Shown here piece by piece: positions 1 to 8,886 of a stretch of DNA of 41,905 nt. Numbering within the stretch: the stretch's first letter is position 1; each line of letters starts with the position of its first letter. Both the position numbers and the translations under genes were made by a program. A model generated the notes under the pieces. The model was not told where the DNA came from. It made no database searches and saw only the letters and a list, made by a program, of their open reading frames with translations. This stretch comes from Actinomycetota bacterium (lineage in GTDB: Bacteria; Actinomycetota; Actinomycetes; S36-B12), in the NCBI GenBank assembly GCA_009699315.1, contig WLOK01000006.1, forward strand, positions 1-41,905, in the 5' to 3' direction.

Positions 1-445
1 CACCATCGCTGTCCTGAGTGACGCTGGCGAGACTACTGAGGTACGTCACAAGTGCTGAGGCGTCTGCAACTTCAAACTGTGGGGAGTTCATGGAGATCTC
101 TCCAGAAGAGTCGCCGAATCCACGCGCCGTGTATGCCAGCACGACGAATCCTGCGTCTGCTAGAGACTGAGCGTCCTCGGCAACACTGGTCTTACTGCCG
201 CCGAAACCGTGCGCGAGCAACACTGCAGGCGCCGGCGTGACGTTGGGCAGATAGAGCGACGAATCGAGAGATACAGGACTAGCGTCAGATGTTGATGTCG
301 CTGCTCCATCGAGCATGAGAGCGATCGGCGCCTCGGCTGCTTGGGCCCACGGTGACCCGAGGATTACGGATATCGAGAGCACAGATACCGCTAGCCCCGC
401 GCGGATGCCTACCCGGCGTGACTTGCCTTCGCTACTCGGTCGCAC
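1..445 (-). CDS. Secreted alpha/beta hydrolase / X-Pro dipeptidyl-peptidase (S15)-like protein, truncated by the window's left edge
   Basis: Manual minus-strand translation from GTG at 445: VRPSSEGKSRRVGIRAGLAVSVLSISVILGSPWAQAAEAP...LLAHGFGGSKTSVAEDAQSLADAGFVVLAYTARGFGDSSG; signal peptide, HGFGGSK oxyanion region and ARGFGDSSG. Absent from the ORF track because of the GTG start and window edge. Confidence 0.75.
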   Translation of the reverse strand, partial: MRPSSEGKSRRVGIRAGLAVSVLSISVILGSPWAQAAEAPIALMLDGAATSTSDASPVSLDSSLYLPNVTPAPAVLLAHGFGGSKTSVAEDAQSLADAGFVVLAYTARGFGDSSGEISMNSPQFEVADASALVTYLSSLASVTQDSDG

Positions 446-506
446 CCTCGTAACTTGACCTATCTCAGGGGCGCTAGAGCAACGGCCTCCTGAATCGAGA
501 CCTATC

Positions 507-1397
507 TCAGAGCTTCGACGGGGTGCTATCTGACTCAGGTCGGGCTGCATGCCATGCCTTTTTGTGCGAAAGCACAAGGATGCACGCGATCGCTCCTAGG
601 GCGAAAACGATGCCTTGGACGCCGTAAACGAAGAACCTCGCCAAGGCGGGATCGCTCATCCAGTCAGTCACGGCTCTACTGAGATTCTTGACCGACCAGA
701 TCGAAATGCCGATGATGGTGATGATGACCGCAGGGCGACCAATGCGGAGTATCAAATGCTCTACGTGGTTGATCACTGAAATAGCAATGAGAACCGGGCC
801 TACGACGCCGAGCACACCATCTACCTGATTATTTGGCGAAGAGCTCTGCTCGATGAAACTGATTCCATAAATCAGCATGCCCACGCCCAGAATGAGGAGC
901 TGGAAGAAAGACGCATGGATTTCGGTGGCCGCTTTTCTGCCACCACGCTCTAGACGCCGCTCCTTGCGCAGCAGCACAAGGAATGTGCCGATTGCGCCAA
1001 GTGTCCACGCGACTCCCCAAGCGATATACGAATAGAGCAAGCCGCCTGGGGTGCCACGAACTTCTGGATTGATCACATAGGGAACCCAAACGGCCGAAGC
1101 CGCCACGATCGCGAGGTTGAAGCAAATAAGGGCTGGCAATCCAAAACGTAGCCGGTGGTGATCAAGGTGGTAGAGAATCGCGACTGCCAGAGACAGCGTC
1201 CCCAGAACCAACAGGATGAACTCGAACCTCCCATCCGGCGGCGCCCAACAGATGAGGGACTGGCCCACTGCGAGGGCAAGAAAGCCGATCGCTGCGAACC
1301 ACACCGAAGTCCGGGTCACGTGGATGGGTTCCGCCTCACGCTCTGCACGCGACATCCGCAGAGTCCATGCAACGAGCTCATCCACCTGATCGGACAT
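507..1397 (-). CDS. Multi-pass membrane protein with two internal repeats, unknown function
   Basis: ORF 507..1469; likely start M25 (MSDQVDELVAW) preceded by AGGAAGCGGTGAC. Repeated unit LYHLDHHRLRFGLPALI / INHVEHLILRIGRPAVI. Confidence 0.75.
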   Translation of the reverse strand: MSDQVDELVAWTLRMSRAEREAEPIHVTRTSVWFAAIGFLALAVGQSLICWAPPDGRFEFILLVLGTLSLAVAILYHLDHHRLRFGLPALICFNLAIVAASAVWVPYVINPEVRGTPGGLLYSYIAWGVAWTLGAIGTFLVLLRKERRLERGGRKAATEIHASFFQLLILGVGMLIYGISFIEQSSSPNNQVDGVLGVVGPVLIAISVINHVEHLILRIGRPAVIITIIGISIWSVKNLSRAVTDWMSDPALARFFVYGVQGIVFALGAIACILVLSHKKAWHAARPESDSTPSKL

Positions 1398-1536
1398 GTC
1401 ACCGCTTCCTATCTCCTGTTGATACGTGGATATTCGGACATGACCGGCGCCCCGCGACGTGTGGAGCATCGCTGGGGCAATTTTTCTGAAGTCCTCGTGC
1501 GCCTCAGGTCAAAGCGATTTTCCGGCACATCCTGTT

Positions 1537-2652
1537 TCAGGCGAGCACATTGTCGAGAACGTGAATCACCCCATTGGAAGCGGCCACGTTCGCATCAATT
1601 ACATTGGCTATCCGGCCCCTACCATCCTTGAGGCTGATTTTCTCGCCATCAACGATCACAGTCACATCAACACCCGCAAGTGTCTCTAACTTTTGGCCGT
1701 TCATGCCCGCAAGCTCAGCAGCAGAGAGCTTGCCTGACACCACGTGGTGGGTATTCGTATAGACCAGCATTTCGGGATTAGCGATAACTTCGCTGAGTAG
1801 GTCCTCCAGAGGGATACCTAATTCTGCAGCTACAGACTCGAAGGCTGCATCCGTGGGAGCGAAAACTGTGAACGGACCAGGACCTGACAAGGTTTCAATC
1901 TGCCCTCCAGCCGTCAGCATCTCAATCAGCGCGGTGAAGTTTCCAGCAGCAGCTAGATCTTCGACGATGTTCTTACTTGTCGATCCATCAAATGTTTCGT
2001 CGTAGTTCCTGAATTCAGAAGTTGTGGGCGCCGCCTCTTGGTCATTGCCGTCAAAATCGGGTAAAGCACCATCGAGCACACTGTCGATAACATGGATCAC
2101 GCCGTTGGAGGCAGAGACGTCAACATCGATGACGTTGACCATTCGGCCAAAACCATCCTCGATGCTGACCTTTTCACCAGCAACAATGACGGTCCACTTC
2201 TCACCTGACAGTGTCTCTACATCCTTGCCATTGAGAGTCACCACTTCAGCGGCAGGGATATTGCCTGACACCACGTGGTAGAGGAGCATGTCGGTCAGCA
2301 ACTTAGGATTTGCGATCAAGCCTTTGACCATCTCGTCCAGAGAGATCTCCTGTCCCGCAGCTACGGCCTCGAATGCCGCATCTGTGGGGGCAAACACCGT
2401 GAATGGACCCGGACCCGACAAAGTTTCCACGAGCCCTGTAGCCGTCAGTAACTGAGCCAGAACCGTAAAGCTGCCAGCGGAGATGGCCACATCAACAACG
2501 TTGCCTACAGCTGCACTCGAAGTGTCGGGGGTAGCGGTGGCCTGAGCGGTTGTGCTCGTTGACGCTCCGTTATTGCTACCGCATGCAGCAGTGGTGAGCA
2601 ACAAGGTTGCGGCTACAACAGCCATACCAGCGTGGCGGATTGGTCGCTTCAC
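1537..2652 (-). CDS. Fasciclin (FAS1) domain lipoprotein with two FAS1 domains
   Basis: Lipobox-like LTTAACGS; two copies of GPGPFTVFAPTDAAFE...HVVSG...ASNGVIHV. Confidence 0.93.
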   Translation of the reverse strand: MKRPIRHAGMAVVAATLLLTTAACGSNNGASTSTTAQATATPDTSSAAVGNVVDVAISAGSFTVLAQLLTATGLVETLSGPGPFTVFAPTDAAFEAVAAGQEISLDEMVKGLIANPKLLTDMLLYHVVSGNIPAAEVVTLNGKDVETLSGEKWTVIVAGEKVSIEDGFGRMVNVIDVDVSASNGVIHVIDSVLDGALPDFDGNDQEAAPTTSEFRNYDETFDGSTSKNIVEDLAAAGNFTALIEMLTAGGQIETLSGPGPFTVFAPTDAAFESVAAELGIPLEDLLSEVIANPEMLVYTNTHHVVSGKLSAAELAGMNGQKLETLAGVDVTVIVDGEKISLKDGRGRIANVIDANVAASNGVIHVLDNVLA

Positions 2653-2684
2653 TTTTGACCTCCAAGGCCAAGACTCAAAAATCG

Positions 2685-2740
2685 AAAAACCCCAACACGC
2701 GGGCTAGCGTCGGTGCGATCATGTCACACGAACGGGGTTT
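2685..2740 (-). terminator. Putative intrinsic terminator downstream of the 2758..4116 gene
   Basis: Minus strand AAACCCC ... GGGGTTTTTCGATTTTT; 7-bp stem with a long loop followed by a T-rich tract. Confidence 0.4.
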
Positions 2741-2757
2741 GATGAACCTTCAGCCAA

Positions 2758-4116
2758 CTAGGGCCGGTAGGTGGCCCTCATAGGGTCGCTTAGTCCGTCA
2801 ATGATCTGAACGGCATGGCGAGGACTTGGTGCGGTGTAACGCACCCCCGGAACCGGGTTATTGCCCGGGCCGCCGTCGTTATACAGCGGGGAATAACCGT
2901 TGCCCTTGGCCGGGATCTGTAGGACCTTGATGCGCTTGGCGGCCTTAATACTGCCTGTAAGAATGACGTCGATTTGATTCTCGCTGTCCTCTTGGTAGCA
3001 ATCATCGTAGGAATCTTTCTTCACGCCAAGATCTGCCAAGCCCTGAATTCTGATCGGGTGCCCATCGACGTAATACGTAATGCCGGGCTCGATCAACGGA
3101 ATACGCGTGCCGTCATCTTCAATGGCTACGAGACGGAAGTGCTTGCGGTAGTCACCGGGGTGCATACCGAAAATGCCATCCGGCGAGAAGGCCCCGCCAA
3201 CGGTCAGCATGCGCATCCTGAACTGGGCCCGCTTCTCGCCGTACATCGAGATACCGTCATTGGGAAGTAGGCCGCGCTTGAGAGGGACCGGCCCGTTTTC
3301 GCCGAGGGTAGACATGCGCGTCATCTTGGCCGCGATGATCCGTGGTCCGGTCCACAGTGTTGGATCGTCGGGCTGATCGTCGTACGGCGTCTTGTCATTC
3401 GTGATCGTCATACCGACAGCACTGGCGAGTTTGCCGCCGGGGCCCACCAACTGCAGCGGGGTTGCATCACGCACAACCTCGACCTTGACCGGGTAACGCG
3501 ATCGCTCGTCTGACTTCGGATAACGGTTGCCGAACTCACCATTGAGGATGAGGACTGAACGCTCGTTGTATTCAAAGTTGGGCACGATCCCAGCAGCGAC
3601 GGGGTCGACAACGGTGCCATTGTTCAAGGTGATCTTAAAGTCGGTGCCATCGAGCGTGCTGGGACGCACCGGCCACGACGTCTGAACCTGCACCACATCT
3701 AGGAACTCGCCGTGAACACCGGTGACGGAGTAGTACTGCTCAGGTGAGACTGCCGTTGTGTGCGAAATCTGTGTGGGGGTGATGCTGCATGTGGTCACCA
3801 CATTCCATGCGCCACCAGCTGCCTCCACGGCAGCCCGGGCGATATTGAAATCCGGATTATCAGCGTCGGGGATGCCGATGATGCCTTCGAAATTCAAGGT
3901 CAGTGACATGAGCCGCGGTTTTGTGTCCCACATATCGGCGCCAACGAGAATGTCGCGCTTCAAGATCGGTGCGATCGACGGCCCGTCATCAGCAGCCGAC
4001 ATCGCGAGGGTCTGGGCTGACGGGACGGACAGGGCGACGCAAAGTGAGAGCCCGAGTGCTGCTGAACCCCAACGTCTGGCGGTGGCACTTTGAATGCGTT
4101 GCTGGACGTGAGTCAT
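2758..4116 (-). CDS. Secreted hypothetical protein (452 aa)
   Basis: N-terminal signal peptide (ALGLSLCVALSVPSAQTLAMSA); long ORF with a clean non-overlapping position. Confidence 0.75.
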   Translation of the reverse strand: MTHVQQRIQSATARRWGSAALGLSLCVALSVPSAQTLAMSAADDGPSIAPILKRDILVGADMWDTKPRLMSLTLNFEGIIGIPDADNPDFNIARAAVEAAGGAWNVVTTCSITPTQISHTTAVSPEQYYSVTGVHGEFLDVVQVQTSWPVRPSTLDGTDFKITLNNGTVVDPVAAGIVPNFEYNERSVLILNGEFGNRYPKSDERSRYPVKVEVVRDATPLQLVGPGGKLASAVGMTITNDKTPYDDQPDDPTLWTGPRIIAAKMTRMSTLGENGPVPLKRGLLPNDGISMYGEKRAQFRMRMLTVGGAFSPDGIFGMHPGDYRKHFRLVAIEDDGTRIPLIEPGITYYVDGHPIRIQGLADLGVKKDSYDDCYQEDSENQIDVILTGSIKAAKRIKVLQIPAKGNGYSPLYNDGGPGNNPVPGVRYTAPSPRHAVQIIDGLSDPMRATYRP

Positions 4117-4251
4117 ACAGTCACACTATGGGCTAGGACGAGTTACATGCACCGCAACTGCAAATGATTGTCCGAAATTGGACAGGTAACTCAGCAATGG
4201 TGCCCCTGGATCCGCATTAGTGGGCTTTGGCGCACGTAGTAGTTGAACGCC

Positions 4252-5241
4252 TTACTGAGACGGCGTGGTCGCCTTTACCTCAAGGCGCTTGGAAATCGGC
4301 AATAGCGCAAGCATCATGAGCAACGTGAGTGCGATACCGACGAACGTACCCTTGAGCCGCTCAGTGGCGACAATGCCCACGTTTGTGTTGGCGCTGTTGA
4401 AGAGCACGACCGTTGGAGTGAGCGCCATGGCATACATCCAGTACGGACGATTCTGAAAAAGAAACAAGAGAATGATCATTCCGAAAATCGAACCAATCAC
4501 ATACAGAATCGGACCTGAAGGAAAGAAGACACCGATAACGACGGTTATGCAAAGACCAATGACGGTCCCAAATGCCCGCGCGCCGGCCTTCTTGAAGCCT
4601 GTACCAAAATACGGCTGGAAGACCACCAGAATCGTGAGGATGATCCAGGCGCCCGTCTGGCCAAGATTAAAATGCACAACGAGCCACGTGGCTACGCCGA
4701 TAAGCACTGCAAACAAGATGCTGTAAACCAATACGCGAATGCGCTCAACATGGACCCGCTTGACGTGCGGGATCCACTTGCGCAGAGCGAAACTTACGAT
4801 GATGGCCCATAGGCCCGCGCCCAAGGAAACGACACCAACGAGAATGGGAGTGGGAACCACCGAGTCAAATTGGTACGGAGTCGCCACCAGAAAACCCAGC
4901 GTGATCACAGTAACCGTCAGCGCGTTGTGCAGACCGGCTCGAGCGGCGTACGCCCGTAAGAAAGCTGCAATAGCGAGAACGATCGCCGCAAGCCAGGGAC
5001 TCGGGCTCGCCCACGCTGCTAGGGCACAAAACACCGCGAACGGCCCAACGACGACGATCCCGCCACGCCATCCCGTGCCGGTGATGCAGGCGATAGTCAG
5101 CGCCATGCCGGGCAGGATTGCCGCGTTGGCCAGACTGGGCAAGCCAAGAAGTGCCAAGACGATGCATGGGCCCATGCCAGAGACAAGTACGAGTGCAAAA
5201 GCGGCGAAGACCTTCTTGGTCGTCTTGGCTGCGGAACTCAT
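4252..5241 (-). CDS. FUSC-family membrane protein (aromatic acid exporter-like)
   Basis: Multiple TM helices, TGAWIILTILVVFQPYFGTGFKKAGARAFGTVIG motif of FUSC proteins; start placed at MSSAAKTTKK rather than the track's 5547. Confidence 0.8.
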   Translation of the reverse strand: MSSAAKTTKKVFAAFALVLVSGMGPCIVLALLGLPSLANAAILPGMALTIACITGTGWRGGIVVVGPFAVFCALAAWASPSPWLAAIVLAIAAFLRAYAARAGLHNALTVTVITLGFLVATPYQFDSVVPTPILVGVVSLGAGLWAIIVSFALRKWIPHVKRVHVERIRVLVYSILFAVLIGVATWLVVHFNLGQTGAWIILTILVVFQPYFGTGFKKAGARAFGTVIGLCITVVIGVFFPSGPILYVIGSIFGMIILLFLFQNRPYWMYAMALTPTVVLFNSANTNVGIVATERLKGTFVGIALTLLMMLALLPISKRLEVKATTPSQ

Positions 5242-5533
5242 GGAAAGGCATCTTTCCACGGTTTCTCGCCATCGTGTGTAGGAGGTCACAGTAAGACAGC
5301 GAGTAGGACGGAGCGAAGCCCCATGTGAAGCTGCCTTAAGGGAACCCGTCGCGTGCGAGCGGTGCCTCCGTGACCCGCAGGTGCCCAGCCGTGCACCCGC
5401 TGTTCGCTCGCATATTCCTCTCCTCACTGCGCCAAAACGTCCCGAAAAACGCAGCGATGTGAAACCTTGAGGCAGTGATAGGGACGGGGTCGGATGTGGA
5501 GCCGAGTCCGGCACCGCGGGAGAAGGAGACTCG

Positions 5534-6322
5534 ATGAAAACCGACATGTACTGCTACTTGGAGAATCGGCACCGCAAGTCGCTGCCGTCCAACGAGGCTT
5601 TTGACCGATGGCTCGACCCGGAGACCACCGCGGTCGTGAGCATCGACATGCATCGCGGACACATCGGGCCGGAGGACCAGGTCACTTGCCCCGCACCCCG
5701 GGCCCGCCAACGCATCCCCGCCCACAACCTCTTCCATCAGTTGTGTCGCGACATCGGCATACCGATCATCCACGTACAGCACTGGCAACGTCATGGCGGG
5801 ATCGACGACCTGAACTCCAAAGCGCACAACCGCAAAGCGAACTGGCGTGTGCTCTACGAACTCTATCTGCCACCGAACCCCCTCATGGACGAGCACAGTT
5901 GGGAGGGCACGCCCTGGCTGGACCTGCTCGTCGAGAATGATCCCGAGACCGACTACTACATCCGCACCAAGAAGCGGCTGTCTGCGTTCTATCCGACCGA
6001 CCTCGAGTTCCTGCTGCGCCAACTCGGCGTACACAACATCGTCATTACCGGGACCTACACCGATGCGTGCGATCTATCGACAGCGTTCGATGCCGCCAAC
6101 CGCGACTACCGCGTCACCATTCCGCGCGATGTTGTGGCCGGATACAGCGAGGAGTTCGAGCACTACGCGCTCGCGATCGTCTCGCTGCACCTCGGCCTGG
6201 TCGTGGACTCGCCGGCCCTGCTGCGTGAGTGGTACGCGCGCAAGGATCGGGACCTGCCGACGTACCTGGACGGGGTGAGCGACATCGCCGAGGTGGCAGG
6301 GGAGATCCCGCCGGGTATTTGA
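5534..6322 (+). CDS. Isochorismatase-family cysteine hydrolase
   Basis: VVSIDMHRGH, TKKRLSAFYPTDLEFLLRQLG, and ITGTYTDACDLSTAFDAANRDY (Asp/Lys/Cys triad); GAAGGAG RBS upstream. Confidence 0.85.
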   Translation: MKTDMYCYLENRHRKSLPSNEAFDRWLDPETTAVVSIDMHRGHIGPEDQVTCPAPRARQRIPAHNLFHQLCRDIGIPIIHVQHWQRHGGIDDLNSKAHNRKANWRVLYELYLPPNPLMDEHSWEGTPWLDLLVENDPETDYYIRTKKRLSAFYPTDLEFLLRQLGVHNIVITGTYTDACDLSTAFDAANRDYRVTIPRDVVAGYSEEFEHYALAIVSLHLGLVVDSPALLREWYARKDRDLPTYLDGVSDIAEVAGEIPPGI

Positions 6323-6388
6323 TGTGCAAGGTTCCGGAAGTCTGGGTTGCGAGCCGGGTGCGGGCCGCGACCGAACCCAATGCGTGAA

Positions 6389-6895
6389 TCAGTGAGCTTT
6401 AGTGGGGATCTTCCGCAGCCGCATCGCTTGTGACACGTCGAGCACTAAAAGAAACGTCCCTTGGATCCCGATGGCGGCACCATCGCCAGCCCCCATCCGT
6501 AGTGAAGACATACCTCGCCGACTCCGAGCGGCGATGGCAATCCCACCAGCTATGTACCCCACGTCGGCCAATGCATTGATCACCAGCAAATTGCGCAGCT
6601 TTCGAATCTCGCGTTCCGCTTGATCATCGGACAGCACCCCACGATTGCGCCGCGTCATTAAGCCAACCCCAGCAATAGCTGCATCAACGGCACCCCACAG
6701 GGCGTTTTGCCTCCCGAATTCGCTCACCGAGGTGCTGTCCATCTTGCGACCGATCAACGCAAGCGGCATTCCCAGAGAGATGCTGGCTACTGACCATGCG
6801 ACCAATGCCGTGGTCAGGGTTTTCTCAACGCGGACAAGCTGATGGTTGCTCATGGTTTCCATTGTTGATGCCACGCGATATGTCAGCGTGGCCAC
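6389..6895 (-). CDS. Hypothetical membrane protein
   Basis: 168-aa ORF with 3-4 hydrophobic segments. Confidence 0.6.
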   Translation of the reverse strand: MATLTYRVASTMETMSNHQLVRVEKTLTTALVAWSVASISLGMPLALIGRKMDSTSVSEFGRQNALWGAVDAAIAGVGLMTRRNRGVLSDDQAEREIRKLRNLLVINALADVGYIAGGIAIAARSRRGMSSLRMGAGDGAAIGIQGTFLLVLDVSQAMRLRKIPTKAH

Positions 6896-6912
6896 CCCGC
6901 CTGAGCCTGAGC

Positions 6913-7031
6913 TCAGCCTTCGAAGTCGCCGCCACGTCCGCTCTTCTTGTGCTTTTTCCCAGCGCGTTCGTAAGTGAGGATGAACACTCCTACAACAACG
7001 ACAAAAAAGTTACGACGATGATGATGGACAT
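6913..7031 (-). pseudogene. Small membrane protein ORF interrupted by a 1-nt deficit in an A6/T6 run (or sequencing error)
   Basis: Minus strand ATG TCC ATC ATC ATC GTC GTA ACT then T-run; with one extra T it reads MSIIIVVTFFVVVVGVFILTYERAGKKHKKSGRGGDFEG*. Confidence 0.45.
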
Positions 7032-7036
7032 AACAG

Positions 7037-7207
7037 CTATCCGAGGACTGCCCACACGACGAGGGCAAAGACTCCGATTGAAATCACGACAAGTGCGAGC
7101 GCTACCAGCGAGAGAAACCATCCCGATGCCGCAATCTTTTGGGACAGCTCCGAAGGCCGCTCAAGATTGCCGAGGTCGACGAACTGCGCCCCAAGACCCA
7201 GATGCAA
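7037..7207 (-). CDS. Possible small single-TM protein
   Basis: Minus strand reading ...FVDLGNLERPSELSQKIAASGWFLSLVALALVVISIGVFALVVWAVLG*; start codon uncertain (TTG at 7207). Confidence 0.35.
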   Translation of the reverse strand: MHLGLGAQFVDLGNLERPSELSQKIAASGWFLSLVALALVVISIGVFALVVWAVLG

Positions 7208-7483
7208 TAGGTGCCGGAGACGGCAGTGGTGGTGAGCCGGGCAAGGTACAGAAATGATTTTCCGCTGTAGGGCTCGTAGAAGGGTGTCCGCTCGCTCGGC
7301 CGCAGGACGACGTGGCTGCGCTTCGCAAGAGCGCTGAGGTCATCGGAACCCAGACACACATCTTCCTGGGCCTCTGGCGGCGCGATGGATCCGAGGTTGG
7401 CCTAATGCAGGGTCAGACTCCGCGCCATTCCCGAGAATCATTCGGTGCCGTTGCGTATCCCGCGCGCGTGCAACGTGAACCCG

Positions 7484-8107
7484 TCATGTGGCCTGCACTT
7501 GGATTTGATCGCGTCGACGGGAGCTCACTGTTTCAAGCACAAGGGTCAGAATGGTCGCGGTCAAGGTGATCGAGATCGCAACAATGATCGCGTCGTCGCC
7601 GACGAGGAGCCCGTGGACCAGCCACAGACTCATCCCCAGCGTCCTGATCGACAATGTGGCGCGCGAAACGTAACTCGGTGTCCCATTGCGCAGGGTGTTA
7701 CTTGAGGTCCGCACTTGGAGCCATGGAACAGCACTTGCTGCCACGAAGTAGCCCACGACTATTGGAACTGGAACGACGAAGGCCAGACCGACCACGACGG
7801 CCACCAGCACCGCGATGAGCAGCAAGTCACGAATCAAGTTGCGCTGACGCGTGCGTGCAATAGCGACCAGCACCACGGCGACCACCGTCATCACACCGAT
7901 ATTGGCAAGAATGATCGGGTAGTTACCCATTCGCAAGCCGTAGCCCAGCCACGCACAGAAACTCACAAAGGTCAGCACCCACATTGTGACGTTGACCCCT
8001 TGATCGCTGTGCGATCTCCAGACCCTCACTGCCTGCGGCACATTGGTCACCAGCCCGACCACCCCGGCCACGTAGCCAATAGAAAGCGCTAGCGCACTCA
8101 TCTCCAT
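7484..8107 (-). CDS. PQ-loop / SWEET-like transporter with apparent 3-1-3 TM architecture
   Basis: VVGLVTNVPQAVRVWRSHSDQGVNVTMWVLTFVSFCAWLGYGL; second related unit VPWLQVRTSSNTLRNGTPSYVS...LWLVHGLLVGD. Start at MEMSALAL preceded by GGAGGGAGACGCC. Confidence 0.75.
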   Translation of the reverse strand: MEMSALALSIGYVAGVVGLVTNVPQAVRVWRSHSDQGVNVTMWVLTFVSFCAWLGYGLRMGNYPIILANIGVMTVVAVVLVAIARTRQRNLIRDLLLIAVLVAVVVGLAFVVPVPIVVGYFVAASAVPWLQVRTSSNTLRNGTPSYVSRATLSIRTLGMSLWLVHGLLVGDDAIIVAISITLTATILTLVLETVSSRRRDQIQVQAT

Positions 8108-8160
8108 GGCGTCTCCCTCCGGCCGCTCCGGTTCAACGCGGCGTCGGCGCATTGAACTCA

Positions 8161-8184
8161 ATCGATAGTTTTCGAACTATCGAT
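8161..8184. promoter_or_regulatory. Perfect inverted repeat ATCGATAGTT-TTCG-AACTATCGAT upstream of the SWEET-like gene
   Basis: 10-bp perfect arms, 4-nt spacer, in the divergent intergenic region. Confidence 0.65.
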
Positions 8185-8260
8185 GGCAATTGAAAGAGTG
8201 TACCGACGGGAATCATTAAGCACACATCACAAATTCATAACGAAACCTTGACGGTGGTTG

Positions 8261-8286
8261 ATTATTGGTCACTAGTGGCCAATAAT
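8261..8286. promoter_or_regulatory. 26-bp near-perfect palindrome ATTATTGGTCACTAGTGGCCAATAAT upstream of the ArsR-family gene
   Basis: All but one symmetric base pair are complementary. Confidence 0.65.
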
Positions 8287-8383
8287 TCCTCTAACGCCAT
8301 TTTGACGTGGGGGAATCGCCAGGAAGGTGGTTATTCCGTGTCATCGCTGGTGTCAGCATGCGTTGGCGGTCTGTTCATGTATC

Positions 8384-8740
8384 ATGCACGACGTGGCTAA
8401 GAAGAAGAATCCTCAGAAGATAGAACCTTTGCATGATTCTGCAGATGCTTTCCTTGCCGTCTACTCCGCTTTGAGTGAGCCGTTGCGCGTTCGCATCCTG
8501 CACATGATGGTGCGCGTGAGCGGACAAGACTTTCCTTGCACCAAGCTGGACGAGACGCTCCCTGTAGGCAAATCAACAATCTCGTACCACATCGGCATCT
8601 TGCGCCGTGCTGGCCTGATCAGCGTGCGTAAAGAGGGTCGCAATTATTTCTACCAGGTCCGCGAGAGCACGTTGAACACCTACGCTCCGGAGTTCCTCGC
8701 CTACCTTCGCGGCACCGATTCACTGGATCTCGCTGCCTAA
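8384..8740 (+). CDS. ArsR-family winged-helix transcriptional regulator
   Basis: LSEPLRVRILHMMVR...LPVGKSTISYHIGILRRAGLISVRKEGRNYFYQVRE. Confidence 0.88.
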   Translation: MHDVAKKKNPQKIEPLHDSADAFLAVYSALSEPLRVRILHMMVRVSGQDFPCTKLDETLPVGKSTISYHIGILRRAGLISVRKEGRNYFYQVRESTLNTYAPEFLAYLRGTDSLDLAA

Positions 8741-8886
8741 CTAGTCTGTTTTCACCGCGTTACCATTGTGCCTGACAGGCTCTCGGAAGCACATGTCTCA
8801 TCGCGTAAGGAATAATTTGATGAAACTAGCATTCTAGTACGGTAGATTTGCATAACGTTCTCGCAGACTCCGTCACCGAGGTGAGC

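Noticed and set aside
1537-2652. DNA-level repeat within the fasciclin gene
   Set aside because: Ordinary FAS1 domain duplication; not a mobile or regulatory repeat.
5336-6034. 232-aa minus-strand ORF
   Set aside because: Antisense to the isochorismatase-like gene and its 5' region; no domain signal.
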